Of a DNA stretch of 38,704 bases, positions 18,544 through 27,942 are shown piece by piece. The notes under the pieces are model-generated. The model was not told the DNA's origin, searched no databases, and saw only the letters and a program-made list of their open reading frames with translations. Position 1 is the first letter of the stretch, and the number at the start of each line of letters is the position of its first letter. Position numbers and translations under genes: made by a program. The DNA lies in the IMG/VR virus record IMGVR_UViG_3300020202_000159, positions 1-38,704 of that record. One strand, written 5' to 3'. The DNA is from a virus.

Positions 18544-20172
18544 CTAGTGGTGGTCGACCTGCACTTCGTGGACGCCTGAGCTCGGGCGCCATTGCTTGCG
18601 CTCGAGCGTCTTCACGTTGCCGATGACCTTGCCGATTCGGATCGGCGTCTGCTTCACGGCGCCGGCGCCGGAGTCGATGTAGTCGTCGGCCTGCCCCTCG
18701 ACGCCGGGAATCCAGTCGCGCATCTGGTTCGGGAGCGGCGTTTCCCACAGCCCGACGTGCGCCCACAGGAACTGCCCGGAGAGCGGCGGCTCGAGGGCCT
18801 CGAGGATGTAGCGGTGCTTCTGCTGGTCGCCCTTGCGCACGACCTCGATCACGCCGCAGCCGGTGCCGGCGAGCGCCTTGCGCAGGAGCGGCGGGACGAA
18901 GGTGCCGGGGCCGTTGGTCTCGAGGTGCACGTTCTCGAGCTGGAAGGAAAGCGCGAGCTCGCGCACCTGGTGGCACTGCGAGTTCTCGGGTGCGTCCTCG
19001 TCGAAGATGTCGCCCTTCAGGGCGACGGCGCGGTGCCAGTAGAGGCTCCCACGCTCGTCGGTGAACACGAGCGACGCGGCCGAGGTGTGCGTCCCCGGCT
19101 TGCCGAGCGCCGGGTCCCAGTAGAGCACCGCGCCGTGGATTCGCACGTCGGCGAGCATCATGCGCACCTCGCCGTTCGCCACCGTGATCGTCGGCTCGAC
19201 GTCGTAGGCGATCAGGCGGTCGGGGTCGAGGCGGATCTGGTGGACGGGCTTCGCCTCGAGCTGGTACTGCGAGTCCCATGTGTTCGTGGTCCGGCATTCC
19301 TTCCGGCGGAACGCGATCTCCTTGCGGTCGAAGCGCTCCGGCCAGTTATTGCCGGCGTAGATGTCCACGACGCCACCGGGCGCGCGCTCGAACACGACGG
19401 CGCGCTTCCGCACCTTGAAGTCGATGCCCTCGCGGAGGAGCTTCTTCCCGTGGAAGACGAACAGGTCATCGTCGTCCTCAGGCTCGAAGGGGAACGCGAA
19501 CGACTTCTGCTTCTTCGTCGCCTTGTCCTCGTAGCGGACGTGGTGCTCGAAGAGCGGGATCTTCAGGACGTCGGCGCCCTCGATGCCCTCGTACAGCGTG
19601 TCGTGGGTATGCGGTGTGCCGATGTAGAGCTTCCGCCCGCCGGGGGTCAGGATGTGCGTCTGCTCGTCGAGGCGCTCGCGCAGCTTCTCGCGGGCCTCGG
19701 TCGTCTTGATGTTCTTCGGGACCTCGACGTCGTCGTTAATGACCTCGGTCGCGCGCGACGACGTGACGTTCGACATGATGCCGTGCGCAGCGACCGACGG
19801 GTCCCGCGGGTCCGGGTTACCGACCACCGAGAAGCGCTCGGTCGCCCAGTCGGCCGTGTTCACCAGGTTCTCCCGGCGCAGCCACGGGTGCTTCTGGATG
19901 ACGTCCTTCGCGTGGCGAGAAACCTTGCGAGCGAGCTTGTCGTCCGCCCCCTGCACGAGCGCGTGGTAGGTCTGGTCCTGCCACAGCCGGTACGCGATCC
20001 AGCAGCCGATGATGTTCGACTTGGCGACGCCGCGCCACGCGAGCAAGACGCCGATGCGCTCGAACGACTGCAGCCACCGGCAGATCCGCACATGGACCGC
20101 CGGCACCTTCCAGCGCTTGAACTCGGCCCATTTGAGGAAGAACGCAAGGAAGCTAACGCCTCTTGTCGGCAC
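18544..20172 (-). CDS. terL: Terminase large subunit
   Basis: 542 residues from a GTG start that overlaps the upstream gene by 20 bases; no earlier Met exists. The ATPase domain begins with GVLLAWRGVAKSNIIG (deviant Walker A, ~41-56), and RATEVINDDVEVP (~141-153) holds the acidic Walker B-like residues. The nuclease half has VLYWDPALGK (~350) with a likely metal-binding Asp, HLETNG, and QADDYIDSGAGA near the C-terminus. This layout is that of T7-like gp19 terminases. It packages DNA into the prohead through the portal and cuts it. Confidence 0.9.
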   Translation of the reverse strand: MPTRGVSFLAFFLKWAEFKRWKVPAVHVRICRWLQSFERIGVLLAWRGVAKSNIIGCWIAYRLWQDQTYHALVQGADDKLARKVSRHAKDVIQKHPWLRRENLVNTADWATERFSVVGNPDPRDPSVAAHGIMSNVTSSRATEVINDDVEVPKNIKTTEAREKLRERLDEQTHILTPGGRKLYIGTPHTHDTLYEGIEGADVLKIPLFEHHVRYEDKATKKQKSFAFPFEPEDDDDLFVFHGKKLLREGIDFKVRKRAVVFERAPGGVVDIYAGNNWPERFDRKEIAFRRKECRTTNTWDSQYQLEAKPVHQIRLDPDRLIAYDVEPTITVANGEVRMMLADVRIHGAVLYWDPALGKPGTHTSAASLVFTDERGSLYWHRAVALKGDIFDEDAPENSQCHQVRELALSFQLENVHLETNGPGTFVPPLLRKALAGTGCGVIEVVRKGDQQKHRYILEALEPPLSGQFLWAHVGLWETPLPNQMRDWIPGVEGQADDYIDSGAGAVKQTPIRIGKVIGNVKTLERKQWRPSSGVHEVQVDHH

Positions 20173-20506
20173 GTTTTTTCGCCAGCAGCGCTACCCCGGA
20201 TTTCTCGAGGCGCGCTGCCTCCTTTTCGATGGATTCCTCTTCGATCCCATCGCCCGCCGGTGGCAGCGCCTTCGGGTCTTGTGGCTGCTCGCCCGATCCG
20301 CCGTCCCCCCGTGCATCGCGGAGCACAGTCTGGATACGGCCCACAAGGGTCAGCGTTGCCAAAGCATTTTTCTTGAACCAGTAGCGATCTCCGCGGTTCT
20401 GCGCGGTCGAGGTGTCCGGCCACGTCGCGGGCTGGCATTCCTCGCCGAAAACGTCGACGAGCTGCTCCTCTAGGCGTACCAGGCGCTCGATCTGTTCAGG
20501 GCGCAC
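20153..20506 (-). CDS. Putative terminase small subunit
   Basis: 117 residues, GTG start with AAGGA upstream. It directly precedes and overlaps the terminase large-subunit gene, the usual place of the small subunit. N-terminal helices (MRPEQIERLVRLEEQLVDVF, FKKNALATLTLVGRIQTVLR) are followed by a flexible Pro/Gly segment and a lysine-rich tail (SIEKEAARLEKSG, KKRADKRR). No HTH is visible, so assignment rests on position and on a coiled-coil, basic-tail shape common among small terminases. Confidence 0.6.
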   Translation of the reverse strand: MRPEQIERLVRLEEQLVDVFGEECQPATWPDTSTAQNRGDRYWFKKNALATLTLVGRIQTVLRDARGDGGSGEQPQDPKALPPAGDGIEEESIEKEAARLEKSGVALLAKKRADKRR

Positions 20507-20523
20507 GGGTGTATCCTTCGGGC

Positions 20524-20742
20524 ATGCGGGCAGTCGCCGAGTGGCTGGGCTGGAACGCCGTCTTCTTCCTGATGAACGTCGTCGGGATGGCCGTGCTCGC
20601 TGGCATCGTGTACGTCCTGAAGGAGCTCGAGCAGCCGTGGTTCATCGGCGTCGCCGGCCTGATCGCGACGGCCGCTGCGTGCGGCGTGTTCGTGCTCTTC
20701 CTCAAGGTAGCCCGCCGCTCAACGCCCAAGCGCGCGGGTTAG
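20524..20742 (+). CDS. Lone rightward membrane protein in the late operon (moron candidate)
   Basis: 72 residues from ATG 20524 (a GTG 15 bases upstream is an alternative). Two membrane helices: FFLMNVVGMAVLAGIVYVLK and FIGVAGLIATAAACGVFVLF, then a basic end (KVARRSTPKRAG). It is the only plus-strand gene within 22 kb of minus-strand late genes and fills the gap between the small-terminase gene and the internal virion gene, overlapping the latter's end by 24 bases. The opposite strand has no plausible gene here. I found no strong promoter. A lysogeny-expressed membrane protein is plausible. Confidence 0.55.
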   Translation: MRAVAEWLGWNAVFFLMNVVGMAVLAGIVYVLKELEQPWFIGVAGLIATAAACGVFVLFLKVARRSTPKRAG

Positions 20743-23268
20743 GTCCGGCGCGCGGTCCGGGGTCGCCTGACCAGGCGCCCACCACCAATCCTGCTGGAAG
20801 TCCTTCATCGCCCGGCTGCGCAGCGATGCTAGGTATCCGGGCGACATCCACTCGAGGACGTTGTGCGTGATGAGGTGGTCGAACGCGGCTTTGCCGTACC
20901 AGATGTTTCCGGCCGGCATGAAGCCCTTCGCCGCCTGCGCCTCGCGCGCCCAGAAGTGCGATTCCTTGCCCTGCCGCTGGGCGAGCATCGCCTGCCCGGG
21001 GATCATCACGCCCATCTCGAGCAGCGGCCCCATCGTCGGTCCTGCCATCGTTTCGAGGATGCCGGCGCCATCTCGGCGCGTCGTGATGTTGTAGACGAAG
21101 TCGCCGTAAATCCCGAGCGCGCCTCCGGAGAGCAGCGCCTTCCCCCAGAACCGCGGCTCGGTGCTGTCGAGCGGGTCGCGGCCGGCGAGCATCTCGCGCG
21201 TCTGCACCAGCATCGCGCCGAGCACCGTGGTCGAGGTCACCAGGTAGGCGGACATCGCCGCCTTCGAGAGGTAGCCGTCCTTATTGCCAGTCGCGTCCAG
21301 CATCCGGAAGAACTGGGTGAACGGGAACGACTTGAACTGCAACCACGAGCGCGCGATCTCGCCCTTCACCGTCCCGCGCTGAAGGTCCCCGTAGAACGCG
21401 GCGCGCTCCTTCCACCCCGGGGTGACGATGGCGAACTCGCTCTCGGTGTTGATCGCGCCGAGCAGCTTCACGACGGCATCGCGCCTGACCTTCACGCCGT
21501 CCTCTGCCGTGCTCGCGGCTCCGAGGATGCCGGCGCGCTGCAGGTCCGCGTCGGTGATGCGGCTGATCGCCTCGGGCGTCAGCACCGCGTCGCTCGGCCC
21601 GATGCGCTCGAGCTGCGCGAGCTTCCACACCTCCCAGTCCGTCTTCGTGATGCCGTAGTTCTTGAGCAGCCGGCGGTCGGTCGCAGCGAGGTTCGCGAAG
21701 TCGACGCCCTTGCGGATCTCCGAGCCGATGGCGTCCATCAGCGCGACGCCGAAGGCACCCTTCCGGATGTCGTTGATCGCGGTCATGCCGGTGATGCGCA
21801 TCACCCCGTTCGCGATCTTCGACGTCCAGCCGGTATCGCCGAGGCCCTCGTAGAAGCGCGTCATCCCTGACCGGACACTGTCGAGCATGAGGCCCTGCCG
21901 CTGCAGCAGCCGGCGGTCGGCCGCGTTCGCCGGGTTCAGCAGCGAGAGCTCGGCCATCCACGTCTTCCACGCCGGCAAGTGGTTCAGGTGGCGGACCGCT
22001 TCCATCATCGCCTTGTCGCCGAAGAGCGAGGCGAGCGCCGCGCCGCCCAGCTTGGCTGCGACGTTGATGTTCGCGATCCCGTCCATCACCTTCGAGAACG
22101 TGATGTTCGCGCTCGGCGTCGTGCGGCCCGCGGCGTAATCGAAGAGGATGTCGAGGCGCTTCACCCGCCCCTCGAGGTTCGGGGTCTTCGTCGGCTCGGC
22201 CTGCGTGCCCTTCTGCAGCGCCAAGTCGCGGAGCGTCTGGTAGGTGAGGTCCGGGTTCGGCCCGAGGTGCTCGAGGAAGGCGATGTCGCGCGCCATCACC
22301 GACAGGTGGCCGTCGAGGATCTGAAGCGGGGTCTGCTCGCCGAAGCGCTCCCAGTACGAGATGACCGAGTCCGCGTCCTTGAAGTGGATCTGGCGGTGCT
22401 CGGCGTGGCGGTTCGCGCGCTTGCCGGTGCCGCTGTGCTGCCCGGGCGTGGTGTTCGCGTGGCCGTTCGTGGCGATGCTCCACCACGCCTTCTCGAGGAA
22501 TTTCCGCAGCTCGGTGTCCGACCAGCGCTGCCCGAGGTCGTCGACGTACCTGGTGCGGTCCAGCAGCGGCATGGTGGCGTCGATCCATGCGTCCTTGCCC
22601 GCGCGCGCCACGAGCTCCTGCGAGTGGTGCTGGGGCATTCCCCAGTCGTCGAGCTTGCCGACGTCCCCGCCCGCCCGGTTGAATGCCTGCCGCGCCTCCT
22701 CGGCCGCATCGTGGAAAGCCTTCGCTCCCCGCGCCGCGGCGGCGTCCCCGCTGCTCTCGCCGCGGAGCTCGCGCACCAGCGTCACCAGCTTCTGCCGGTC
22801 CTGAAAGAACCCCATCCAGTCGCGGCCCATCGCGGCCCACGTCCCGAGCACCTTCGACTTCAGGTAGTCGCGCCAGCCGGTCGCGCGCTGCTCGAGGCTC
22901 TCGACGTTCACGCGCCCGCTGTAATCCCGGGCGAGCACGCGCTCGACCGCGTCGAGGTGCGGGACCCCCTTCGCCGTCATGGCGTCGACCTCGTGGATGC
23001 GCGCGGAGAGCACGACGAGCTGCTGGTGCGTCTGCTTCGCCCTCATCGCGGCCTCGTGGATGAGCTCCTCCGCGGCTTCGCGCGCGGCCACCGTGATCAG
23101 GTTGTCGACGCCCTGACCGAGGCCGGACTTCGGCGTCGTGCGCGCGCGGCCCGCCTTGATGTCGAGGGCGGCTTTGTGGATCCGCTCAAAGACCTTGGCC
23201 ACCTCGGCGTCGGTGAGGGGCCGGCCGGCGGCGGCGCGCAGGCGGGCGATGCAGTGCTGATAGGCCAT
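20719..23268 (-). CDS. Large internal virion protein (gp16-like position)
   Basis: 849 residues, the largest gene. Helical overall. The N-terminus MAYQHCIARLRAAAGRPLTD and later EHRQIHFKDADSVISYWERF, NINVAAKLGGAALASLFGDK and AFGVALMDAIGSEIRKGVDF resemble the large internal/ejection proteins of BPP-1-like and other temperate podoviruses. Several hydrophobic segments (YLVTSTTVLGAMLVQ, LLSGGALGIYGDFVYN) could insert in the host envelope. It should be ejected ahead of the DNA and help form the channel. No lytic transglycosylase motif is seen here. Confidence 0.7.
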   Translation of the reverse strand: MAYQHCIARLRAAAGRPLTDAEVAKVFERIHKAALDIKAGRARTTPKSGLGQGVDNLITVAAREAAEELIHEAAMRAKQTHQQLVVLSARIHEVDAMTAKGVPHLDAVERVLARDYSGRVNVESLEQRATGWRDYLKSKVLGTWAAMGRDWMGFFQDRQKLVTLVRELRGESSGDAAAARGAKAFHDAAEEARQAFNRAGGDVGKLDDWGMPQHHSQELVARAGKDAWIDATMPLLDRTRYVDDLGQRWSDTELRKFLEKAWWSIATNGHANTTPGQHSGTGKRANRHAEHRQIHFKDADSVISYWERFGEQTPLQILDGHLSVMARDIAFLEHLGPNPDLTYQTLRDLALQKGTQAEPTKTPNLEGRVKRLDILFDYAAGRTTPSANITFSKVMDGIANINVAAKLGGAALASLFGDKAMMEAVRHLNHLPAWKTWMAELSLLNPANAADRRLLQRQGLMLDSVRSGMTRFYEGLGDTGWTSKIANGVMRITGMTAINDIRKGAFGVALMDAIGSEIRKGVDFANLAATDRRLLKNYGITKTDWEVWKLAQLERIGPSDAVLTPEAISRITDADLQRAGILGAASTAEDGVKVRRDAVVKLLGAINTESEFAIVTPGWKERAAFYGDLQRGTVKGEIARSWLQFKSFPFTQFFRMLDATGNKDGYLSKAAMSAYLVTSTTVLGAMLVQTREMLAGRDPLDSTEPRFWGKALLSGGALGIYGDFVYNITTRRDGAGILETMAGPTMGPLLEMGVMIPGQAMLAQRQGKESHFWAREAQAAKGFMPAGNIWYGKAAFDHLITHNVLEWMSPGYLASLRSRAMKDFQQDWWWAPGQATPDRAPDLTRALGR

Positions 23269-24582
23269 CTATGCGGCTCCCAACATGCAGGCGGCGGCGA
23301 CCTCGAAGAGCTTCGCGTCGGCCTGCGCCTCGGCGATCACCGCGTCCGATTCGGCGAGGAAGTCCTTAGCGGTCTTCACGATTGGCGTGCCGTCAGGGTT
23401 GCGCCCCACGGTCAGGGCGACCTCGGGGTTCTCCATGACGAAGCGCGTGGCCTCGGCCTGCAGCGGATCGACGCCAGCGGCTTCCGGCAGCAGGTTCGGC
23501 ACCTCGGCGCGCGGCTCGATGCTGATCGCCTGGTCCGGCGGCGCCACCCCGAGATCCTTCACCACCGTCGCAGCGTCGTCCTGCAGCCCCTTCAGGTTCG
23601 CCTTCTCGACCTCGATGCGCACCGGATCAGCGTCAATCCGCGGCTCGGGTAGCTGGGTCACGTTCACCGGCTCGTCGTTCGCGAGCTGCTCGAGCGCGGT
23701 GCGCGCGCGCTGGACGTGCGCGTCGATGTCCTGCAGGTCGCGCGGCGTCCCGGGCGCGGTCTCGACGTTCAGGTGCTCGGCCTGCCGCAGGGCGACGAGA
23801 GCGTCGAGTTCGGACGGCGAGGCCTTCCCGACCCACGACTGGATGCGCTCCCACGCCTTCTCGCCCTGCGCGCGCTGCGCCGGCGAAAGGTGGGAGATGC
23901 CACCGAAGGCGAGGCCGAGCAGCGCGTCGAGCGTGACCGCCGTCCAGTCGAAGGCCTTGAAGTCGCCCGCGGCTGGCGTCCCTTCGAGGATCGAGCCGGC
24001 GATCCCGCGCGTCACGGCGCCCTGCGAGGCGTTAAAGCCCATGCCGCCCACGATGGCGCGCTGCCACAGGTTCTGCCCGAGGATGGGCATCCAGACGCCG
24101 AGGCCGAGGCCTGCAGCCTGCACGGCGCCCACGGCCTGCGCCTTGCCGCTGTCCACGCCCTTCAGCGCAAGCGATTCAGCGCTCGAGAGCTGGGCGCTCG
24201 CCACGGTGGCGGCGGGGCTAGCGATCACCATCGGCAGTGTCGACAGGAGCGTCCCGGCGATCTCGGCCGCGACGCCGACCTCCCCGGGCTTTGGTGTCCA
24301 CCGGTCGACCGCGCGCTGAAACACGTCCTCGTGGATCTTGAACCAGGCGTCGGAGAGGCGCGTGTCGTTCTCCATCGCGAGCGGGTGCCCAGCGCCCAGC
24401 TTCTCGACCCCAGCGAGCGCGCCGCCCACCGCCAAGCTGCCCGCGCGTCCGGCCTCGGCGAAGCCCTTCATCGTGAAGCGCGCGGTGCCGGAGAGGAAGT
24501 TGTCCCACGCACCCGGCTCGGGCGTCGTCACGCCACGCAGGCCGGCGAGGTTGTTCTGGGTCTCGACGAGGTCGAAGCTCAC
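23269..24582 (-). CDS. Internal virion protein with hydrophobic stretches
   Basis: 437 residues from GTG 24582 (MSFDLVETQNNLAG), coupled by GTGA to the preceding gene. The longer frame upstream overlaps that gene out of frame and is rejected. Hydrophobic and Gly/Ala-rich segments (GSLAVGGALAGVEKLGAGHP, VAAEIAGTLLSTLPMVIASP, AAGLGLGVWMPILGQNLWQR, TLDALLGLAFGGISHL) in the first half suggest membrane interaction during ejection. The second half is charged and helical. Position between gp15-like and gp16-like proteins supports an internal core role. Confidence 0.65.
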   Translation of the reverse strand: MSFDLVETQNNLAGLRGVTTPEPGAWDNFLSGTARFTMKGFAEAGRAGSLAVGGALAGVEKLGAGHPLAMENDTRLSDAWFKIHEDVFQRAVDRWTPKPGEVGVAAEIAGTLLSTLPMVIASPAATVASAQLSSAESLALKGVDSGKAQAVGAVQAAGLGLGVWMPILGQNLWQRAIVGGMGFNASQGAVTRGIAGSILEGTPAAGDFKAFDWTAVTLDALLGLAFGGISHLSPAQRAQGEKAWERIQSWVGKASPSELDALVALRQAEHLNVETAPGTPRDLQDIDAHVQRARTALEQLANDEPVNVTQLPEPRIDADPVRIEVEKANLKGLQDDAATVVKDLGVAPPDQAISIEPRAEVPNLLPEAAGVDPLQAEATRFVMENPEVALTVGRNPDGTPIVKTAKDFLAESDAVIAEAQADAKLFEVAAACMLGAA

Positions 24583-26717
24583 CGGTGCCCTGAGGGACGG
24601 AACGGCAGGCGCTCGTTGAAGTCGATCACCACGTCGCGGCGGTTCTTGTCGACCAGCTTCCCATCGCCGACGCGGAAGATGTATCGGCCGTCGCCGGCGT
24701 TCTGCAGGGGAAGGTCGGCCAGCTTGTCCGCCGTCCACTTCTCCTCGAGCGCGCCAGATGCGACGAGGTTCTCGAGGCGGATCGCCAACGAGTCGCGGAA
24801 CTGCCCGTAGCTCATGTTGTACGGCAGGACGACGTGCCGGCCGCGGTGCTTCTCGATCTGGGCGACGGCGTTGATCGACTCGTCCCAGCGGCTGGCGTTG
24901 ATCACCCCGGACATATCGCCAGCGGCGTCTGTGCGCGCGGCGTATACCGCCTTGGCCTGTTGGAAGAACAGGTCGCCCGCCTCGGAGTTGTTCGCGAAGG
25001 CGTCCCGCGTGCGCGTCGCGTAGAGCTTCACCAGGTCGGCATCGCTCGGCATCTTCACGATGGACCCGCCCCCGGGCTTCCCGTCCTCCTTCTTGTTCGG
25101 GCGCAGCAGCGCCTGACCGCGGAGGAGCTCGTCGGCGAGGAAGCGGTCCTTCTGCGACTCGAGGCCGCGACCTGCGGCGAGGCCCGCGGCGGCGATGACG
25201 GGATCGTCTGGCGCGATCTGGGCCATCGTGGCCTTGAAGACGCGGTCGTCGCCGAAGCCCTGCCGGAGTGACGCGAGGATCTCGCGCTTCTGCTCGACGG
25301 GCGCGGTCTTGATCATGTTCGTCAACGCCGCGACTTCCTGCGGGAAGAGGCCCTTCGGTGCGACGCCGGTGCGCTTCGACTGCTCGGTGAGGACGGCGGT
25401 GCGCGCCTGCAGGTTCGCTGCCCACGATCCGGCGTTCGTCATGTCCAGCGGGACGAGTTTCGCGCCCTCGCGCTCGACCGCGTAGGTCAGCGGCGACTCG
25501 GTGAGCTGCTTGATCGATCGATCAGCGAACCGCTTCAGCTTGTCGAGGTGGGAGATCTGCTCCTTCGTCGGCGTCGCGCCGTAGCCAGCCTCGATCTCCT
25601 TGATCCGCGCGATCATGCGGTCGGGCGCCATGCCGGCGAGCTCGGACACGGCCTTCTGCTCGCTGACGAGTGTGGCGGCAAAGCCTTCGAACGGCGTGCC
25701 CTTCGATGCGCGCACGAAGGCGCTGAACTCGGCGGGCGGGATCTCGCGTCCGTTCTCGACGTACCAGGTCAGACGCCGCTGCTGAATGTCGAGATTCGAG
25801 AGCCGGCGGCGCTCGGCTATCTCGCCGCGGTGCTCGATGTTCAGCAGGTTCCGCTCGATCTTGCCCTCGAGGTAGTTGCGGCGCTCCGGTGCAAGGTCCG
25901 CGAACGCATCGCTCGCGAGCTCGGCCTTCAAGGTCGAGAGACCCTTCGCGTTCATCTCGTTCGCCGTGATGCGCCGGTCGATGTCGACGAAGGTGGTCTG
26001 CTCCTTGAACTGCTGGAAGGCCTTCCCCGCCTTATCGGCCCCGAACAGCGCCACGCCTTCGCCCTTGAACATCACCTCGGCCTGCCTGGTGGCGCCCTCG
26101 CGGTCGGTCAGGGCGAGCCGCTGCAGGGACTCTATGGCGCTGTTGAAGCCGTCGATCCGCTCCTTCTTCACCACCTGCCGCACGGCGGTCTCGAACTTCG
26201 CGTTCGCCTTCCCATCGAAGCGGATGAGGTTGTCCGCCAGCGTGGCCTGACTGGTCGGGTCGAGGGTCTCGACGTGCGCCGCGCGCAGCCGCTTGATGCC
26301 CTCCTCAAGCTCCTTCTTCGCGTCGTCCTTGCCGATCTGGCCCTCGACCAGGCGCGACGAGATGCCGGTCGACAGCTCGTCGAGGTCGACCTGATAGGCC
26401 GCGAACGACGACGCCATGCGGTTGCGACGGGCGAGCTCCTCGTTCTGCTTCGCCTCGCGCGCTTCCTGCCGCGCCAGCACCTCCGCGTCCCGCTGGGCTT
26501 GGCGCTCCTCCGCGCGCTCCTCGCGCAGCATGGTCGCCGCCGCGGCCATCGCCTTGTCGCCGAGGTTGCTGCTGCTGACGAAGGCGCCGGCTGGGATGTC
26601 CACGGGCACAGTCCCGCGCGCCGCAGGCTCGGGCTGGAAGTCGACGCGCTCCCTGCGCACCGCGCTCGTCGCGGTCGGTGCCACCCGCGCCCCGAAGTCG
26701 GAGAGTTTGATCTTCAT
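24579..26717 (-). CDS. Internal virion protein (gp15-like position)
   Basis: 712 residues, ATG with ATGA overlap. After a short N-terminal linker comes a long coiled-coil region (EERAEERQAQRDAEVLARQE, AREAKQNEELARRN, ~75-115), then helical repeats to the C-terminus. It has no obvious hydrophobic segments. Size, composition and order (gp14-, gp15-, gp16-like) match the T7 internal core. Likely part of the periplasmic tunnel through which DNA passes. Assignment is by order and character, not by a specific motif. Confidence 0.65.
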   Translation of the reverse strand: MKIKLSDFGARVAPTATSAVRRERVDFQPEPAARGTVPVDIPAGAFVSSSNLGDKAMAAAATMLREERAEERQAQRDAEVLARQEAREAKQNEELARRNRMASSFAAYQVDLDELSTGISSRLVEGQIGKDDAKKELEEGIKRLRAAHVETLDPTSQATLADNLIRFDGKANAKFETAVRQVVKKERIDGFNSAIESLQRLALTDREGATRQAEVMFKGEGVALFGADKAGKAFQQFKEQTTFVDIDRRITANEMNAKGLSTLKAELASDAFADLAPERRNYLEGKIERNLLNIEHRGEIAERRRLSNLDIQQRRLTWYVENGREIPPAEFSAFVRASKGTPFEGFAATLVSEQKAVSELAGMAPDRMIARIKEIEAGYGATPTKEQISHLDKLKRFADRSIKQLTESPLTYAVEREGAKLVPLDMTNAGSWAANLQARTAVLTEQSKRTGVAPKGLFPQEVAALTNMIKTAPVEQKREILASLRQGFGDDRVFKATMAQIAPDDPVIAAAGLAAGRGLESQKDRFLADELLRGQALLRPNKKEDGKPGGGSIVKMPSDADLVKLYATRTRDAFANNSEAGDLFFQQAKAVYAARTDAAGDMSGVINASRWDESINAVAQIEKHRGRHVVLPYNMSYGQFRDSLAIRLENLVASGALEEKWTADKLADLPLQNAGDGRYIFRVGDGKLVDKNRRDVVIDFNERLPFRPSGHR

Positions 26718-27487
26718 GCGATTTGGGTCGGGCTATCGAACGTCGTGAAGCCGCTGTCGTCGGACATGCTGAAGTCGCCTGACGTGTCGCGCCTGCGCTT
26801 CCAGCCGCGCGCGATCTCCGCGCCGCCCGACATGACCGACCCGAAAGCGTTCAGCGTCCCGGCGGTGGCGGCGTTCTCGCCGGCGCGCCGCGACAGGCCG
26901 GCCGATGCCCTCGAGGACGCGAGGATGTCGCGACCGCTCTCCGCGGCCTGCAGCCGCGCGTCCTTCCCGTATTTGCGCAGCATCTCGGCGTCGCGACCGG
27001 CCTTCTGGCGGATCAGCGCCGCGTCCTGATCGAGGCGGTCGGCGCGCCTGGTGCCGTACAGGATCTCGTTCAGGGCGTCCTCCTCGCTGTTGCGCACGAT
27101 GGCGGCGTCGACCGTCGCAGCGGTCCCGCGGCTCGCGTCCACGCCAGAGGCGGCGAAGGCGGCTTTGGTGTCGCGCCGCTCGCTCCCGGCGCCCCTACGG
27201 ATCCTGCCGGCGCGGAGCTCGGCAGCTTCCCGCTCGGCGACAGCGTCGGCGTGCGTCTGGGAGGCCGCGAACTCGCCCTCCTCGAGCGTGCGCGCTGCTG
27301 CGGCCTCGGCGTTCTCCTGATCCCGAGCGGCGCGCTTCTCCTGCTCGGCGATCAGCGCGTCGGCCTGACGGGTCTGCTCATTGGCGCGGGCTTCCATCAG
27401 CTCCTGCTCCTGCTCGCCGCGCGACATCGCCGACGCTGCCGTCGCCGTGGTGGCCGCGACCATGAACCACTCGAAGCCGGTGCACAT
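26714..27487 (-). CDS. Internal virion protein (gp14-like position)
   Basis: 257 residues beginning MCTGFEWFMVAATTATAASA, with a hydrophobic N-terminus, followed by a long coiled coil (EQEQELMEARANEQTRQADA, LIAEQEKRAARDQENAEAAA) and a Ser/Gly/Arg tail containing SGVDASRGTAATVDAAIV. This is the typical outline of podovirus gp14-like proteins, which enter the outer membrane on ejection. The ATG shares a base with the acetyltransferase stop. Confidence 0.75.
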   Translation of the reverse strand: MCTGFEWFMVAATTATAASAMSRGEQEQELMEARANEQTRQADALIAEQEKRAARDQENAEAAAARTLEEGEFAASQTHADAVAEREAAELRAGRIRRGAGSERRDTKAAFAASGVDASRGTAATVDAAIVRNSEEDALNEILYGTRRADRLDQDAALIRQKAGRDAEMLRKYGKDARLQAAESGRDILASSRASAGLSRRAGENAATAGTLNAFGSVMSGGAEIARGWKRRRDTSGDFSMSDDSGFTTFDSPTQIA

Positions 27488-27942
27488 CAGAACCCCCTGA
27501 GGCGGTACAGCCCGCCGAATCGTTCGAAGTTGAGGCGCTCATACAGCGCGCCGGTCTGCTCCGGGTGCACTCCGGTCGACACGCCGAGCTGAACATCGCT
27601 CGCGCGCATGCCACGGTCCCGGCACCAGGCGACCGCGGCGCGGATCAGGCGCGCGGCGGCGAGGCCACCGCGGGCGCTCGGCAGGAGGAAGAGCGCGAGG
27701 TCGGTGAACATCTCGTCCTTACCGAACCAGCGCTCCACCAGCAGGCCGACGAAGCCGCCGTCGATCACGCCGTCCTTCGGGTAGTGCACGAGCACGACGC
27801 CGTGGGTCATGCAGTGGCGGAGCGTCAGCGCGACCTTCGCCTCGTCGTAGTCGAGGTGGTGGAAGCTGGGGGACTCCTCGTGCATGGCATGGCCGATCTC
27901 GACCAGGCGCGGGATGTCCGCCTCGGTGGCGATCCTGATCAT
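27487..27942 (-). CDS. GNAT-family acetyltransferase
   Basis: 151 residues, ATG overlapping the tail gene stop. MIRIATEADIPRLVEIGHAM is a standard GNAT beginning; LFLLPSARGGLAAARLIRAA (~85-105) is the acetyl-CoA pyrophosphate-binding loop and helix; TGALYERLNFERFGGLYR is the GNAT C-terminal YxxxGF-type segment. Such genes recur between tail tubular protein B and the internal virion genes in many podoviruses. The acetylated target is unknown; virion proteins made in the same operon or a host protein are possible. Confidence 0.85.
   Translation of the reverse strand: MIRIATEADIPRLVEIGHAMHEESPSFHHLDYDEAKVALTLRHCMTHGVVLVHYPKDGVIDGGFVGLLVERWFGKDEMFTDLALFLLPSARGGLAAARLIRAAVAWCRDRGMRASDVQLGVSTGVHPEQTGALYERLNFERFGGLYRLRGF

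Noticed and set aside
20496-20729. Minus-strand ORF opposite the small membrane protein
   Set aside because: Composition (Thr/Pro/Arg-rich) and lack of a ribosome site mark it as a shadow of the plus-strand frame.
23269-25425. 718-codon version of the internal virion gene
   Set aside because: Its first 280 codons run out of frame across the preceding gene; the GTG at 24582, coupled to that gene's stop, is a better start.
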